The position numbers and the translations under genes are program-made. A DNA stretch of 64,000 bases from Alphaproteobacteria bacterium (GTDB lineage: Bacteria; Pseudomonadota; Alphaproteobacteria; Micropepsales; Micropepsaceae), in the NCBI GenBank assembly GCA_016124635.1, contig WGNJ01000006.1:1-64000 (forward strand). The letters run 5' to 3'. The first letter of the stretch is position 1. Every line of letters starts with the position of its first letter. This document shows, in pieces, positions 55,524-64,000 of the stretch. Below the pieces are notes generated by a model. The model was not told the DNA's origin and did not search any database. It was given only the letters and a program-made list of their open reading frames with translations.

Positions 55524-56732
55524 ATGGATCTCAGCTTCAGCAAGGAAGACATCAAATTTCGCGATGAGGTTCGTGCGTTTATCACCGAGCGCTACGACGA
55601 AGACCTCAAGCGGAAGATGTCGCTGACCAAGAACGGCTATCTGGACAAAGCCGGGCAGGTGAAGTGGCAGAAGGCTCTTTATGACCGCGGTTGGGCGGCA
55701 CCGAATTGGCCCAAGGAGTTTGGCGGCGCCGGGTTCACGTCGGCGCAGAAATACATCTTCGAGATCGAGATGGCCTCGGCCGGAACACCGATCGTCAGCC
55801 CCATGGGCTTGAAGATGGTGGCGCCGGTGATCATGGCGTTCGGGAGCGACGCGCAGAAGAAGATGCATCTGCCGCCGATCCTGTCGTCCGACATTTGGTG
55901 GTGCCAAGGCTATTCGGAGCCTGGCTCGGGCTCCGACCTTGCCAGCTTGCAGATGCGCGCCGAGGACAAAGGCGATCATTATCTTTGCAACGGCACCAAG
56001 ATCTGGACGACCCACGCACAATGGGCGGATTGGATCTTCTGCCTGGTTCGCACGACGCCTGGGAAGAAGCCGCAGGAAGGCATTTCGTTCATCTTGATCG
56101 ACATGAAGACGCCGGGCGTCACGGTGAAACCGATCGTGACTCTCGATGGCCCGGCGGAAAACCAACAAGAGATCAATCAGGTCTTCTTCGACGACGTCCG
56201 CGTGCCGAAGGAAAACCTCGTCGGCAAGCAGGACGAAGGCTGGACCTATGCGAAATACTTACTCGAGTTCGAGCGTGGCAACGCTGGGTCTCCGGGTCTC
56301 AAGCGCGCTCTGAAGAAAGTGCGATCCGTTGCGACGATCGAGCAGGCCGACGGGCACAAGCTCATCGAGTCGGAGGATTTTCGCCGGAAGATCGACGACG
56401 TCGACATCCAAATTCAGGCGCTCGAGTTCACGGAACTGCGAATCTTCTCGAAGATGGCCGCCGGTCAGCGGCCGGGCGCCGAATCCTCGCTTCTGAAGAC
56501 GCGCGCGACGGAATTGCAGCAAGCCGTGACCGAGCTCGCGCTCGAGGCGGTGAACTATGCGGCGATGCCGTTCGTGCAGGATCCGTGGGCACGGGTGAAC
56601 GAGCCCTGGCCGCAGCCCGACTACGCGGTGACGACGGCGCCCTATTACTTCAGCATGCGCAAAGCGTCGATCTACGCCGGGTCGAACGAGATTCAGCGCA
56701 ACATCATGGCGAAGATGGTGCTGGGACTGTAA
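55524..56732 (+). CDS. Acyl-CoA dehydrogenase
   Basis: 402-residue acyl-CoA dehydrogenase, close in sequence to the large subunit at 50241 (both have WWCQGYSEPGSGSDLAS and end ...NIMAKMVLGL / NIIAKMVLGL). The MCAD glutamate is Ala here (IYAGSNEIQR) and the likely base is Glu250 in LLEFERGN. Probably a duplicate with another chain-length or branch preference. It has no small-subunit partner next to it. Followed by an SDR gene after 13 bp. Confidence 0.92.
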   Translation: MDLSFSKEDIKFRDEVRAFITERYDEDLKRKMSLTKNGYLDKAGQVKWQKALYDRGWAAPNWPKEFGGAGFTSAQKYIFEIEMASAGTPIVSPMGLKMVAPVIMAFGSDAQKKMHLPPILSSDIWWCQGYSEPGSGSDLASLQMRAEDKGDHYLCNGTKIWTTHAQWADWIFCLVRTTPGKKPQEGISFILIDMKTPGVTVKPIVTLDGPAENQQEINQVFFDDVRVPKENLVGKQDEGWTYAKYLLEFERGNAGSPGLKRALKKVRSVATIEQADGHKLIESEDFRRKIDDVDIQIQALEFTELRIFSKMAAGQRPGAESSLLKTRATELQQAVTELALEAVNYAAMPFVQDPWARVNEPWPQPDYAVTTAPYYFSMRKASIYAGSNEIQRNIMAKMVLGL

Positions 56733-56745
56733 GGCAAGAAACACG

Positions 56746-57609
56746 ATGGCGGACAAGGTCGCTGTTGTTACCGGCGCCGCGCGTGGGATCGGCGCCGGCG
56801 TCGCATCGGGATTGGCGGCCAACGGCTATCGTGTCGCGTTGATCGGCCTTGAGGGCGATCTTCTGCGCTCGAACGCGCGTGCGCTCGGCGACAGGGCGAT
56901 GGCGTTCGAGGCGGACGTGACGGATCGGATCGCGCTCACCAGCGCGTTCGAGAGCATTCGCGAGCGATGGGGACGCATCGATGCCGTCGTGTCGAACGCC
57001 GGGATTTCCAACTACGATCTGCTGCGGACGATGTCGCCGGATCATTTCGAGCGCGTGATCAACGTCAATCTCGGCGGTACGTTCAATACGATCCAAGCTT
57101 CGTTTCCGGCATTGAAGGAAAGCAAAGGCTATTTCCTCGGCGTCGCATCGATTGCAGCCGCCGCGGCACCGCCGGGGATGGCCGCCTACGGTGCATCGAA
57201 GTCGGCGACGGAGTCGATTTGCGACACATTCCGAGCCGAAGTCGTGCATCTGGGGATTGCGGTCGGCGTGGCCTATTTCGGGTGGCTCGATACCGACCTC
57301 GTGAAGACCGGCGAGGGTCACGCGGCGTTTCAATTCATGCGCAAGCACTTGCCTGGACCGCTGCGCGCGATCGCTTCCGTCGACATTGCGGTCAAGGCGA
57401 TCGTCGATGGTGTCGAGCGGCGCAGGCACCGGGTGATGGCGCCGGGTTGGCTGCGCTTCGCGCTGGCGTCGCGATGGCTCATATCGGGCCGTACCGGTCG
57501 TTATCGCGAGCTGATGCCGGAGATCGAGCGGCTGTGCGCCGAGGAGCTCAAGAAGCGCGGCGGCCGCGAGAAGGCGATGCTGACTGATCCGATGCGGCGG
57601 CTGTCCTAG
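56746..57609 (+). CDS. Short-chain dehydrogenase/reductase
   Basis: 287-residue SDR. TGAARGIGAGVA cofactor loop, SNAG (in place of NNAG) in VVSNAGISNYD, and catalytic Ser in VASIAA with YGASKSA. A long C-terminal part after residue 190 (RHRVMAPGWLRFALASRWL) is typical of a lipid/steroid-type subgroup, with a membrane-leaning segment. Third gene of the ABM-acyl-CoA dehydrogenase-SDR set, so a 3-hydroxyacyl or alcohol step is likely. Confidence 0.9.
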   Translation: MADKVAVVTGAARGIGAGVASGLAANGYRVALIGLEGDLLRSNARALGDRAMAFEADVTDRIALTSAFESIRERWGRIDAVVSNAGISNYDLLRTMSPDHFERVINVNLGGTFNTIQASFPALKESKGYFLGVASIAAAAAPPGMAAYGASKSATESICDTFRAEVVHLGIAVGVAYFGWLDTDLVKTGEGHAAFQFMRKHLPGPLRAIASVDIAVKAIVDGVERRRHRVMAPGWLRFALASRWLISGRTGRYRELMPEIERLCAEELKKRGGREKAMLTDPMRRLS

Positions 57610-57627
57610 AAACCGCGCGCCTGCCGT

Positions 57628-59520
57628 TCATTGCTGGCCTGAGCTTGGTCGCGGGAAGGTGTGGATACCGGCCGCGACGGCGTCGGCAACGTGCTCTTTC
57701 GTTATGATGCCGATAACGTCGGCCGGCCGCGGCAGATGGAATTTCGGATAGTCGTCGCGCACGACCAATGCCATGGCGCCGTTCCTTCGCCAAAGCCGAG
57801 TGATCACGTCGAAGGCGACGTCGTGCGCGCGCACAATCGTGAAGCGCTTGTTGGCGACGTCGCCGAAGCTGGTCCCCGGTCCGAGTTCCGTTGCCGTGCT
57901 GTGCAGCCCCGTATTGATCCGCACCGTGCCCATGATGCGGTCGCCATTGGTGACAATCACGTGACGCATCCCGTGGCGATGCTCGGGCCTTTGCAAGAAG
58001 GCGTCGAGGCGCATCTCGGCCGGGACGAGCGAGAACCCCTTTTCCATGACGTCCTTGGCGGCGCGCACAAGGAACATGTTGGCGTGTAACGCTTTCGGAA
58101 TCACGTGGCCGCGACCGACAAGCTTGGCCGTGTAGATGTTCTCGCGCGACAGCGCACGACGCACGCCGAGCCCCGCCGCGACCGCGAGGATCATCGGCAG
58201 CACGATGTGATAGTCGAGCGTCATCTCGAAGATCATGGTGACGGCGGTCATGGCGGCACCGGTACCACCGCCGACCATCGCACCCATGCCGACCATTGCG
58301 AATGCCGGCACGTCGAGCCCGAGGCCCGGCATCAGCAATGCCGCGATCGTTGCGAAGGCGGCTCCCAAGGTCGAGCCCATGAACAAGGACGGCGAGAAGA
58401 TACCGCCCGACGAACCGGCGCCCAGGCTGGTCGACGTTGCAAAGAGCTTGCAAACAAAGAGGAGGCCCAGCATCCAAGCGCCCGCGTCCCAGCGATTGAG
58501 GATCGCCTGAATCGTCGAGTACCCCGCGCCTTCGACGAAGTAATGACCGTACGTCTCGCGCAGTGTGTAGATGAGTCCGCCGACCAGCAGCATACCGAGG
58601 ATATGCCGCGTGTAGCGGCCTGGTATTTTCTCGAGCATGTCCTCTGCAACGTGCAGCGTCTTGATGAACGCGGCCGCGGCAACACCGCAGAGGGCTCCAA
58701 GCAGTATGTAAAGGCAAAGGGTCACCAGCGCGACATCAGGATGGGCGAGCGATAGCGCGTCGATCTGCGGAACTTTGAAGGCCGGCTGCGGACCGAAGAT
58801 GAGCCGGCCGATGAACGTCGCGGTGCCGGTTGCTGCCGCCACCGGCAAGAAGGTGTTGACGCTGACTTCAGGCAGCATCAGTTCGATCGCAAACAAGACC
58901 CCGCCGATCGGCGTGTTGAACGTGGCGGCGATGCCGGCACCGGCGCCCGCGGCGACCAATGTGATGCGTTGACCGGCGGGCATCCGAACGATCTGCCCAA
59001 GGGTCGAGCCGATCGCCGAGCCTATCTGAATGATCGGCCCTTCGCGGCCAACGGCGGCGCCGCTGCCGATCGCCAACGCCGAGGCCAGCGATTTGGCGAT
59101 CGCGACGATCGGGCGGATGCGTCCGCCGTTGTAGTAGATGGCATCCATAACTTCTGGGACGCCGTGGCCCTTCGCCTCCGGCGCCAGGTTGGCGATAATG
59201 AAGGTGACGCCGATCGCACCCACGGCGGGCACAAGGATCACCCACGGTCCCCACGGGTTGATTGGCGTAAAGACGCTGGCGTCAAACGCAATCGACCATT
59301 TCTGCAAGAAGAAGAGGTTGTGGATCAGACCGATGAGCGTACGGAAGATATAGGCGCCGATACCGGTGACGATGCCGACTCCGACCGCGAAAAACGTCAT
59401 CGAAATCAGATCGAACGGCGCTATGCCGACCTCCCACCCGGGCAGCGCCGAGGATGCGGCGGGCTTGGATGCAGCCGATGGAGCAGACCTTATCGAAGTG
59501 TCACGAATAGTCTCAGTCAC
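57628..59520 (-). CDS. ClC-type chloride channel/transporter with CBS domains
   Basis: 630-residue ClC protein: about 450 residues of membrane helices, then two CBS domains (after ~480) that sense nucleotides. Selectivity motifs: GHGVPE (residues 118-123; His119 stands where E. coli ClC has Ser107), GREGPIIQIG with gating Glu160, and GGIFSPSLF. The position of the internal proton glutamate (E. coli Glu203) is Leu214 (AIELMLP), which suggests passive anion flow rather than Cl-/H+ exchange. Start GTG at 59520. Faces the SDR gene tail to tail. Confidence 0.94.
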   Translation of the reverse strand: MTETIRDTSIRSAPSAASKPAASSALPGWEVGIAPFDLISMTFFAVGVGIVTGIGAYIFRTLIGLIHNLFFLQKWSIAFDASVFTPINPWGPWVILVPAVGAIGVTFIIANLAPEAKGHGVPEVMDAIYYNGGRIRPIVAIAKSLASALAIGSGAAVGREGPIIQIGSAIGSTLGQIVRMPAGQRITLVAAGAGAGIAATFNTPIGGVLFAIELMLPEVSVNTFLPVAAATGTATFIGRLIFGPQPAFKVPQIDALSLAHPDVALVTLCLYILLGALCGVAAAAFIKTLHVAEDMLEKIPGRYTRHILGMLLVGGLIYTLRETYGHYFVEGAGYSTIQAILNRWDAGAWMLGLLFVCKLFATSTSLGAGSSGGIFSPSLFMGSTLGAAFATIAALLMPGLGLDVPAFAMVGMGAMVGGGTGAAMTAVTMIFEMTLDYHIVLPMILAVAAGLGVRRALSRENIYTAKLVGRGHVIPKALHANMFLVRAAKDVMEKGFSLVPAEMRLDAFLQRPEHRHGMRHVIVTNGDRIMGTVRINTGLHSTATELGPGTSFGDVANKRFTIVRAHDVAFDVITRLWRRNGAMALVVRDDYPKFHLPRPADVIGIITKEHVADAVAAGIHTFPRPSSGQQ

Positions 59521-59562
59521 CGCGGGACTCTTGTTATTACGATGACCAGCCCGTGATCGACG

Positions 59563-60465
59563 TTATTTGCCGCTGATGAGCTGGAAGAATTTGCCGGTCT
59601 GTTCGCCGCCCATGAAGTAGGCTTTCGCGCCCGACATGTCACTGATCTTCGGCCATGCCGCGGCGACCTTCTCCGCGGTTAGGTCATTGTGTCCCAGGAA
59701 CGCGCCCGGCGACTCGATGATCTGCGCCACGGCGAATGCGCCGCCACCGGCAGCGAGGATGACGCCGTTTGGCGCGTCTTCGCTCACGAGATAGATCACG
59801 CCAGGCGTGACGTATTCGGGTTTCAGCGCTTCGAGCGCTTGCGGCGGCATCAGGTTCTCGGTCATGCGGGTGCCCGCGACGGGGGCCAGCGAGTTGACCT
59901 TGATGTTGTCCTTTTGGCCCTCGAGCTTCAGCGTGTTCATGAAGCCAACGAGGCCGAGCTTGGCGGCGCCGTAGTTCGTCTGGCCGAAGTTGCCGTAGAG
60001 ACCCGACGACGACGAGGTCATCAGGATGCGGCCGTATTGCTGGGTCTTCATGATTTCCCAGCAAGCCTTCGTCACTTTGACCGAGCCCATCAAATGGACG
60101 TCGAGCACGAACTCGAAGTCCTTGATCTCCATCTTGCCGAAGCTCTTGTCGCGCAGGACGCCGGCGTTGTTGATTAGAATGTCGATACGGCCGAAGGTGT
60201 CTATCGTCTGCTTGACCAAGCCTGCGACACCAGTGTCGTCGGTCACGGATGCGCCATTGGCGATCGCTTGGCCGCCGAAGCCCTTGATCTCTTCAACGAC
60301 TTTCTTAGCGGCTTCGGACGAGCCGCCCGAACCGTCGACAGTGCCGCCCAGATCGTTGACGACCACCTTGGCGCCGCGCCGGGCGAGTTCCAGCGCGTGC
60401 GCGCGGCCTAGGCCGCCGCCAGCGCCCGTGACAATGGCGACCTTCCCGTCAAAGCGTATGGACAT
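59563..60465 (-). CDS. SDR, 3-hydroxyacyl-CoA dehydrogenase-like (HSD17B4/FadB'-type)
   Basis: 300-residue SDR matching the dehydrogenase domain of peroxisomal multifunctional enzyme 2. TGAGGGLGRAHALELARRGA with NDLGG after it, NNAGVLRDKSF, MTSSSSGLYGNFGQTNYGAAK (Ser, Tyr, Lys) and TRMTENLMPP are all characteristic. It may oxidise 3-hydroxyacyl-CoA made by the hydratases in this region. It ends with FMGGEQTGKFFQLISGK. Upstream and divergent is the CNT transporter. Confidence 0.93.
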   Translation of the reverse strand: MSIRFDGKVAIVTGAGGGLGRAHALELARRGAKVVVNDLGGTVDGSGGSSEAAKKVVEEIKGFGGQAIANGASVTDDTGVAGLVKQTIDTFGRIDILINNAGVLRDKSFGKMEIKDFEFVLDVHLMGSVKVTKACWEIMKTQQYGRILMTSSSSGLYGNFGQTNYGAAKLGLVGFMNTLKLEGQKDNIKVNSLAPVAGTRMTENLMPPQALEALKPEYVTPGVIYLVSEDAPNGVILAAGGGAFAVAQIIESPGAFLGHNDLTAEKVAAAWPKISDMSGAKAYFMGGEQTGKFFQLISGK

Positions 60466-60628
60466 GCTCTTTACCTCGATTGCTGCAATTGCGAATTGCC
60501 GCTGTTCTGGCGTAACGCCTACAAAGCGGTCAAGCGGCAGAACCGCGCATCTGCTGGTTGCCGCGGCCTACTGCGATTTACGAATAGTCGCCATGCTGAC
60601 CGTAGCTTGAGTCGGGACGGTGCAGCGC

Positions 60629-61879
60629 ATGGACATTATCCCTTATCTACAGAGTGCTTTGGGTTTGGTGGTTTTTGTGGCCATCGCGTGGCTCCTCTCC
60701 GAGAATCGACGCGCGTTTCCATTGCAAACGGTGATCGTCGGCATCGGTCTGCAAATCATTCTTGCCGTCCTGCTGCTTGGAATTCCCATCATTCGAGATG
60801 GGCTCTATTCGCTCAACGTCGTCGTCGATGCGATCCAGGCGGCGACGGCGAAGGGAACGTCATTCGTGTTCGGCTTTGTCGGCGGCGGCAAACCACCGTT
60901 CGCGGTTACCGATCAGGGCTCGATGGTGACACTGGCATTTTCGATCTTGCCTCTGGTGCTGGTCGTGTCGGCGCTTTCGGCATTGCTCTGGCATTGGCGA
61001 GTCTTGCAGGTGGTCGTGAAAGGTTTCGCGCTGGCGCTCGAGCGCTCAATGCGAATCGGCGGTGCGCTCGGCGTCGGATGCGCGGCCAGCATCTTCTTGG
61101 GCATGATCGAGGTGCCTCTCTTGATCCGGCCTTATCTCGAGAAGCTGACGCGAAGCGAGTTGTTCACGCTCTTCACCTGCGGGCTCGCGACAGTCGCCGG
61201 TACGGTGCTCGTGCTCTACGCCTTCATCCTCAAACCGGTCGTGCCGAATGCAATCGGGCACATTCTCGTCGCGTCGTTGCTGTCGATCCCAGCGTCAATT
61301 CTGCTGTCGAAAGTGATGATACCGGGCGAGGAAACGACGCCGTCGAACGCAAGTACGGCGCGTCTCTATCGCTCTTCGATGGACGCGGTCGCCAAAGGCG
61401 CCGAGGATGGCATGAAGATCTATCTCAACATCATCGCGATGTTGGTCGTAATGATCGCCCTGGTCGCGCTCGCCAATTCGATCTTGGGCAATGTCACCGT
61501 CGGGGATACGCCGCTGACCTTCGAGCGTGTCGCCGGGTGGTTTTTTGCGCCGATCGTCTGGCTGATCGGCGTGCCCGCGAGCGAGGCCGCGACAGCTGGC
61601 AGCCTCATGGGGACCAAGACCATCCTCAACGAGCTGATCGCTTACCTCAATCTCGCCGCATTGCCCGGCGATGCTTTGAGCGCGCGGTCGAAACTGCTGA
61701 TGGTGTACGCGTTGTGTGGGTTCGCGAATCTGAGCTCGGTCGGCATGATGATCGGCGGCGTGAGCGCGCTGGCGCCGTCGCGCCGCGACGAGATCGTGGA
61801 ATTGGCCCTCAAGTCGATCATCCCCGGCACGCTTTCGACCTGCATGACGGCGGCCGTGGTCGGGCTGCTTCCGTTGTAG
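60629..61879 (+). CDS. Concentrative nucleoside transporter (CNT family)
   Basis: 416-residue membrane protein with the CNT layout: LLSENRRAFPLQTVIVGIGLQ at the start, GTSFVFGFVGGGKPP, GTKTILNELIAYLNLA and the late GFANLSSVGMMIGG. CNT proteins import nucleosides with Na+ or H+. ATG 60629; GTG 60620 possible. Coupled to a small membrane protein whose ribosome site (AGGAG) overlaps this gene's stop. Confidence 0.9.
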   Translation: MDIIPYLQSALGLVVFVAIAWLLSENRRAFPLQTVIVGIGLQIILAVLLLGIPIIRDGLYSLNVVVDAIQAATAKGTSFVFGFVGGGKPPFAVTDQGSMVTLAFSILPLVLVVSALSALLWHWRVLQVVVKGFALALERSMRIGGALGVGCAASIFLGMIEVPLLIRPYLEKLTRSELFTLFTCGLATVAGTVLVLYAFILKPVVPNAIGHILVASLLSIPASILLSKVMIPGEETTPSNASTARLYRSSMDAVAKGAEDGMKIYLNIIAMLVVMIALVALANSILGNVTVGDTPLTFERVAGWFFAPIVWLIGVPASEAATAGSLMGTKTILNELIAYLNLAALPGDALSARSKLLMVYALCGFANLSSVGMMIGGVSALAPSRRDEIVELALKSIIPGTLSTCMTAAVVGLLPL

Positions 61880-61888
61880 GAGCTTGAG

Positions 61889-62248
61889 ATGGGGCGAGTT
61901 CAGTCGTGGATGATGTGGGTGGCAGGCATGCTCGCGATCCTCGGCAGCATAAACGTGGTCAGTTTGCCGCTGAGCATTCTGTTCGTGCAGGTCAATGTGC
62001 TGATGCCTGTCGTCGGAATCTTGTGCTTCGCCGTGGCCTACGTTTCCTACGAGCAGGCGCACAAGAACACGACGCTGAACTGGATCCTGTGGGCGACCGG
62101 ATGCGCCGCGTTTCTAACTGCGGTCCTGAGTTTCGTGCCGTTGGTCGATCTCAAGATCGTCTTGCCGTTTTTGACCATAAACGGCCTGATGCTGATCCTC
62201 GGCTTCGTCTGCCTGTTGATTGCCTATCTCAAGACTTGGCGGCGATAG
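61889..62248 (+). CDS. Small four-helix membrane protein of unknown function
   Basis: 119-residue protein with four hydrophobic helices (about residues 6-28, 33-52, 63-82 and 88-113) and short polar loops. I do not recognise the family. The start is 9 bp after the CNT stop, with AGGAG formed across that stop, so it is very likely made together with the nucleoside transporter and may be an accessory subunit. Confidence 0.75.
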   Translation: MGRVQSWMMWVAGMLAILGSINVVSLPLSILFVQVNVLMPVVGILCFAVAYVSYEQAHKNTTLNWILWATGCAAFLTAVLSFVPLVDLKIVLPFLTINGLMLILGFVCLLIAYLKTWRR

Positions 62249-62355
62249 GCACGTGATCGCCACATGTTGAGACGTCAAGCCGCAATGACGGCTTGTGTTT
62301 GAGCGCCGCGCCCCCTATCGCATGCATTCCCACCGGCGCCGGAGCCAATGATCCC

Positions 62356-63843
62356 GTGCAGCGTTTGACCGTCGAAGCACAGCCTGTGAGACGCCTCTCG
62401 TGGGCGACCCTAGTCGGCTTCGGCCAGCTTGCCGTGCCCTTGGCCACGGCGGGCCTGCCCATTTCGGTCTTCGTGACGAAATTCTATGCCAGCGACCTTC
62501 ACATCAACCTGGTCGATGTCGGCATTATTCTGTTTTTGGCGCGCATATCCGACTTCGTCGTCGATCCGTTGATCGGCTACGTGAGCGACAGGACGAGGTG
62601 GGGCATCGGCCGCCGTCGCACTTGGGTTTTTCTCGGCGCCCCGATCTTCATGCTCGGCGTGTACATGCTGTTTCTGCCGCAATCGTTTCTTATGCAGCAG
62701 AGCGAGTTCGCGCGCGAAGTCTATTTGCTGATCTGGATCTCCGTTTTCTATCTCGGCTGGACGATGATCACGATCCCCTACGGGGCGTGGGGTGCGGAAC
62801 TTTCGGACGACTACAACGAACGCTCGCGCATCACCGGCGTGCGCGAGGTGTTCACGCTGCTTGGCCTTGCGCTTGCGGGATCCATTCCGGTCTTCATGGG
62901 AAGCGGCGCGCCGGAACCGGAAGCGACGGCGGCCGCCGTCACCAATGCCCATGCGGCAGGCAGCCTCTGGGGCGTGATGGCAACGCTCGGTGTTGCGATC
63001 CTCGTGCTGACGCCGATCGGTGCCGGCATCCTCTACCTGACGACGCCGGAGCCGCCGGTCAAAGAGATGGAACACATTCCGATGTGGCGTGCGGTCAAGG
63101 CCGCCGCGACGAACTGGCCGTTCATTCGGCTGTTCAGCTCCATCATTGGCATTCGCCTCGGATCAAAGGCCGCGGAGAGCCTGCTGCTGTTCTATCTCGT
63201 CGACGCGGCCGGTCTTCTGCAAAAAGAGGCCAGTCAATCCCTGCTGGCGCTGCTTGTTGCGTCGATCTTCTTCGCGCCGGTGTGGATTTGGGCGGGCAAG
63301 CGATTCACAAAGCATCGCGCGCTGTCGATCGCGATGATGAGCGGCATGATTGTGTTCGCCGTGCTGCCGTCCCTGCGCGGAACTGGGTATTGGCCGAACA
63401 TCATTGCCTTTGCCGCGTTGGGCGCGGCATTTTCGGCGCCGTTTACGCTCGGCCAATCGATGGCGGCCGACGTCGTCGATCTCGATTCGTTGCGCACTCG
63501 CCAACCGCGCGCCGGTTTGCTGATTTCGTTTTTCGGCATTGCGATCAAGGGCGGCGACATGTTGGGCGTCGTTCTGGCGCTAACGCTCGCCGGATGGCTT
63601 GGCTACGATCCCAAGGCCGCCGTCAAGACGCACGAGGCGATCCAAGTCTTGTCGGCGGTCTATGTGCTGTTGCCGGTAATTTTCTGGATCCCGTCGATCG
63701 CGCTGATCTGGAACTTCCCGATTACGCCGAGGATTCAGCACCGCATTCGCGCGCTTATCGAGAAGCGCGTCAAGCTGGAGCATTCCGGAAAGCTTCGGCG
63801 ATCAGCTCATACGAGCGAACCCGAGCAGCAAAGTCATACGTGA
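62356..63843 (+). CDS. GPH-type MFS symporter (melibiose-carrier-like)
   Basis: 495-residue membrane transporter. FVTKFYASDLHINLVDVG, FVVDPLIGYVSDRTRWGIGRR and WTMITIPYGAWGAELSDDYNERSR are typical of the glycoside-pentoside-hexuronide:cation symporter group. GTG 62356 used (GGAG 11 nt upstream); in-frame TTG 62293 would add 21 atypical residues. The last ~25 codons are polar and overlap the 3' end of the opposite-strand oxidoreductase gene by 74 bp. Confidence 0.88.
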   Translation: MQRLTVEAQPVRRLSWATLVGFGQLAVPLATAGLPISVFVTKFYASDLHINLVDVGIILFLARISDFVVDPLIGYVSDRTRWGIGRRRTWVFLGAPIFMLGVYMLFLPQSFLMQQSEFAREVYLLIWISVFYLGWTMITIPYGAWGAELSDDYNERSRITGVREVFTLLGLALAGSIPVFMGSGAPEPEATAAAVTNAHAAGSLWGVMATLGVAILVLTPIGAGILYLTTPEPPVKEMEHIPMWRAVKAAATNWPFIRLFSSIIGIRLGSKAAESLLLFYLVDAAGLLQKEASQSLLALLVASIFFAPVWIWAGKRFTKHRALSIAMMSGMIVFAVLPSLRGTGYWPNIIAFAALGAAFSAPFTLGQSMAADVVDLDSLRTRQPRAGLLISFFGIAIKGGDMLGVVLALTLAGWLGYDPKAAVKTHEAIQVLSAVYVLLPVIFWIPSIALIWNFPITPRIQHRIRALIEKRVKLEHSGKLRRSAHTSEPEQQSHT

Positions 63844-64000
63844 TCGACAAGATGTTGAGATCCTCGGCGCCGTACGCGGCGGCGAGGCTTGCCAGCTTGT
63901 CGCGGACAACGGTCGGATTGCCGGAGATGCTGCGCGCGGAGATCGCCTTTATCTGCGCGCGGTCAGCATCGCTGTAGGGATAAGCGAGCGCTTCTTCGGG
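63770..64000 (-). CDS. Luciferase-like (LLM) flavin-dependent oxidoreductase, 5' part outside window
   Basis: Only the last 76 codons are inside the window. Visible are GNPTVVRDKLASLAAAYGAE, then LNILSITYDFAARVRSYELI and a short end, the C-terminal pattern of LuxA-like monooxygenases of the MsnO8 type. The stop is at 63770-63772, so the gene overlaps the tail of the symporter gene by 74 bp, tail to tail. Confidence 0.85.
   Translation of the reverse strand, partial: PEEALAYPYSDADRAQIKAISARSISGNPTVVRDKLASLAAAYGAEDLNILSITYDFAARVRSYELIAEAFRNAPA

Noticed and set aside
60496-61887. 463-codon alternative plus-strand frame over the CNT transporter
   Set aside because: The overlapping frame at 60629 has the full set of CNT motifs; the other is Arg-rich and has none.

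Overview
The window is 64 kb of a high-GC bacterial chromosome, almost certainly from an alphaproteobacterium. Supporting gene orders are pyrB-pyrC'-plsY-dprA-topA, gatCAB, folK/rpoZ-rsh-pyrE-pdxJ-acpS, lepB-rnc-era-recO, and a PleC/DivJ-like histidine kinase H-box. The genus cannot be fixed from sequence alone. Coding density is very high: genes are packed into operons with 1-8 bp overlaps, and many starts are GTG or TTG. I see no rRNA, tRNA, CRISPR array, insertion sequence or prophage.

Layout. 1-5.2 kb: a catabolic island with a Tat-exported molybdenum hydroxylase of the isoquinoline 1-oxidoreductase type, two cytochromes c, an MFS transporter and a MarR regulator. 5.2-18.7 kb: housekeeping genes (topA, dprA, plsY, a dihydroorotase-like pyrC' without its metal-binding histidines, pyrB, two transporters, ruvX, a VOC protein, gatCAB). 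18.7-23.1 kb: a small very basic protein with a structured leader, a Sel1-repeat protein, an enoyl-CoA hydratase gene broken at a run of six A, and a lytic transglycosylase. 23.2-28.4 kb: dapA, smpB, a cytoplasmic sulfite-oxidase-like protein, a rhomboid protease, and an NYN nuclease-family gene translationally coupled to a family 5 uracil-DNA glycosylase. 28.5-34.3 kb: a storage-lipid region (wax ester synthase/DGAT, alpha/beta hydrolase, phasin, then an SDR) with a TetR gene, a second hydrolase and candidate shared TetR operators. 34.4-48.4 kb: a long housekeeping stretch (folK, rpoZ, rsh, pyrE, an uncharacterised two-helix membrane protein, pdxJ, a MOSC protein, acpS, a Clp-fold membrane protease, two tandem signal peptidase I genes, rnc, era, recO, parC). 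50-60 kb: acyl-CoA metabolism (three acyl-CoA dehydrogenases, enoyl-CoA hydratase, a monooxygenase-fold protein, two SDRs) with a histidine kinase and a CBS-domain ClC protein. 60.6-64 kb: a CNT nucleoside transporter, a small membrane protein, a GPH/MFS symporter and the end of a luciferase-like oxidoreductase.

How it fits together. The first island probably takes up an N-heterocycle or aldehyde, oxidises it in the periplasm and passes the electrons to cytochrome c. The storage-lipid operon places a synthase, a putative lipase and a granule-coat protein in one transcription unit, apparently under TetR control, and the acyl-CoA genes could feed or drain that pool. The most notable items are the wax synthase-hydrolase-phasin operon with its candidate operator pair, the frameshifted crotonase, the tandem lepB genes, the ClC protein lacking the internal proton glutamate, the NYN-glycosylase coupling, and the uncharacterised membrane protein inside the pyrE-pdxJ operon. 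I found nothing I would call a wholly new defence or mobile system.
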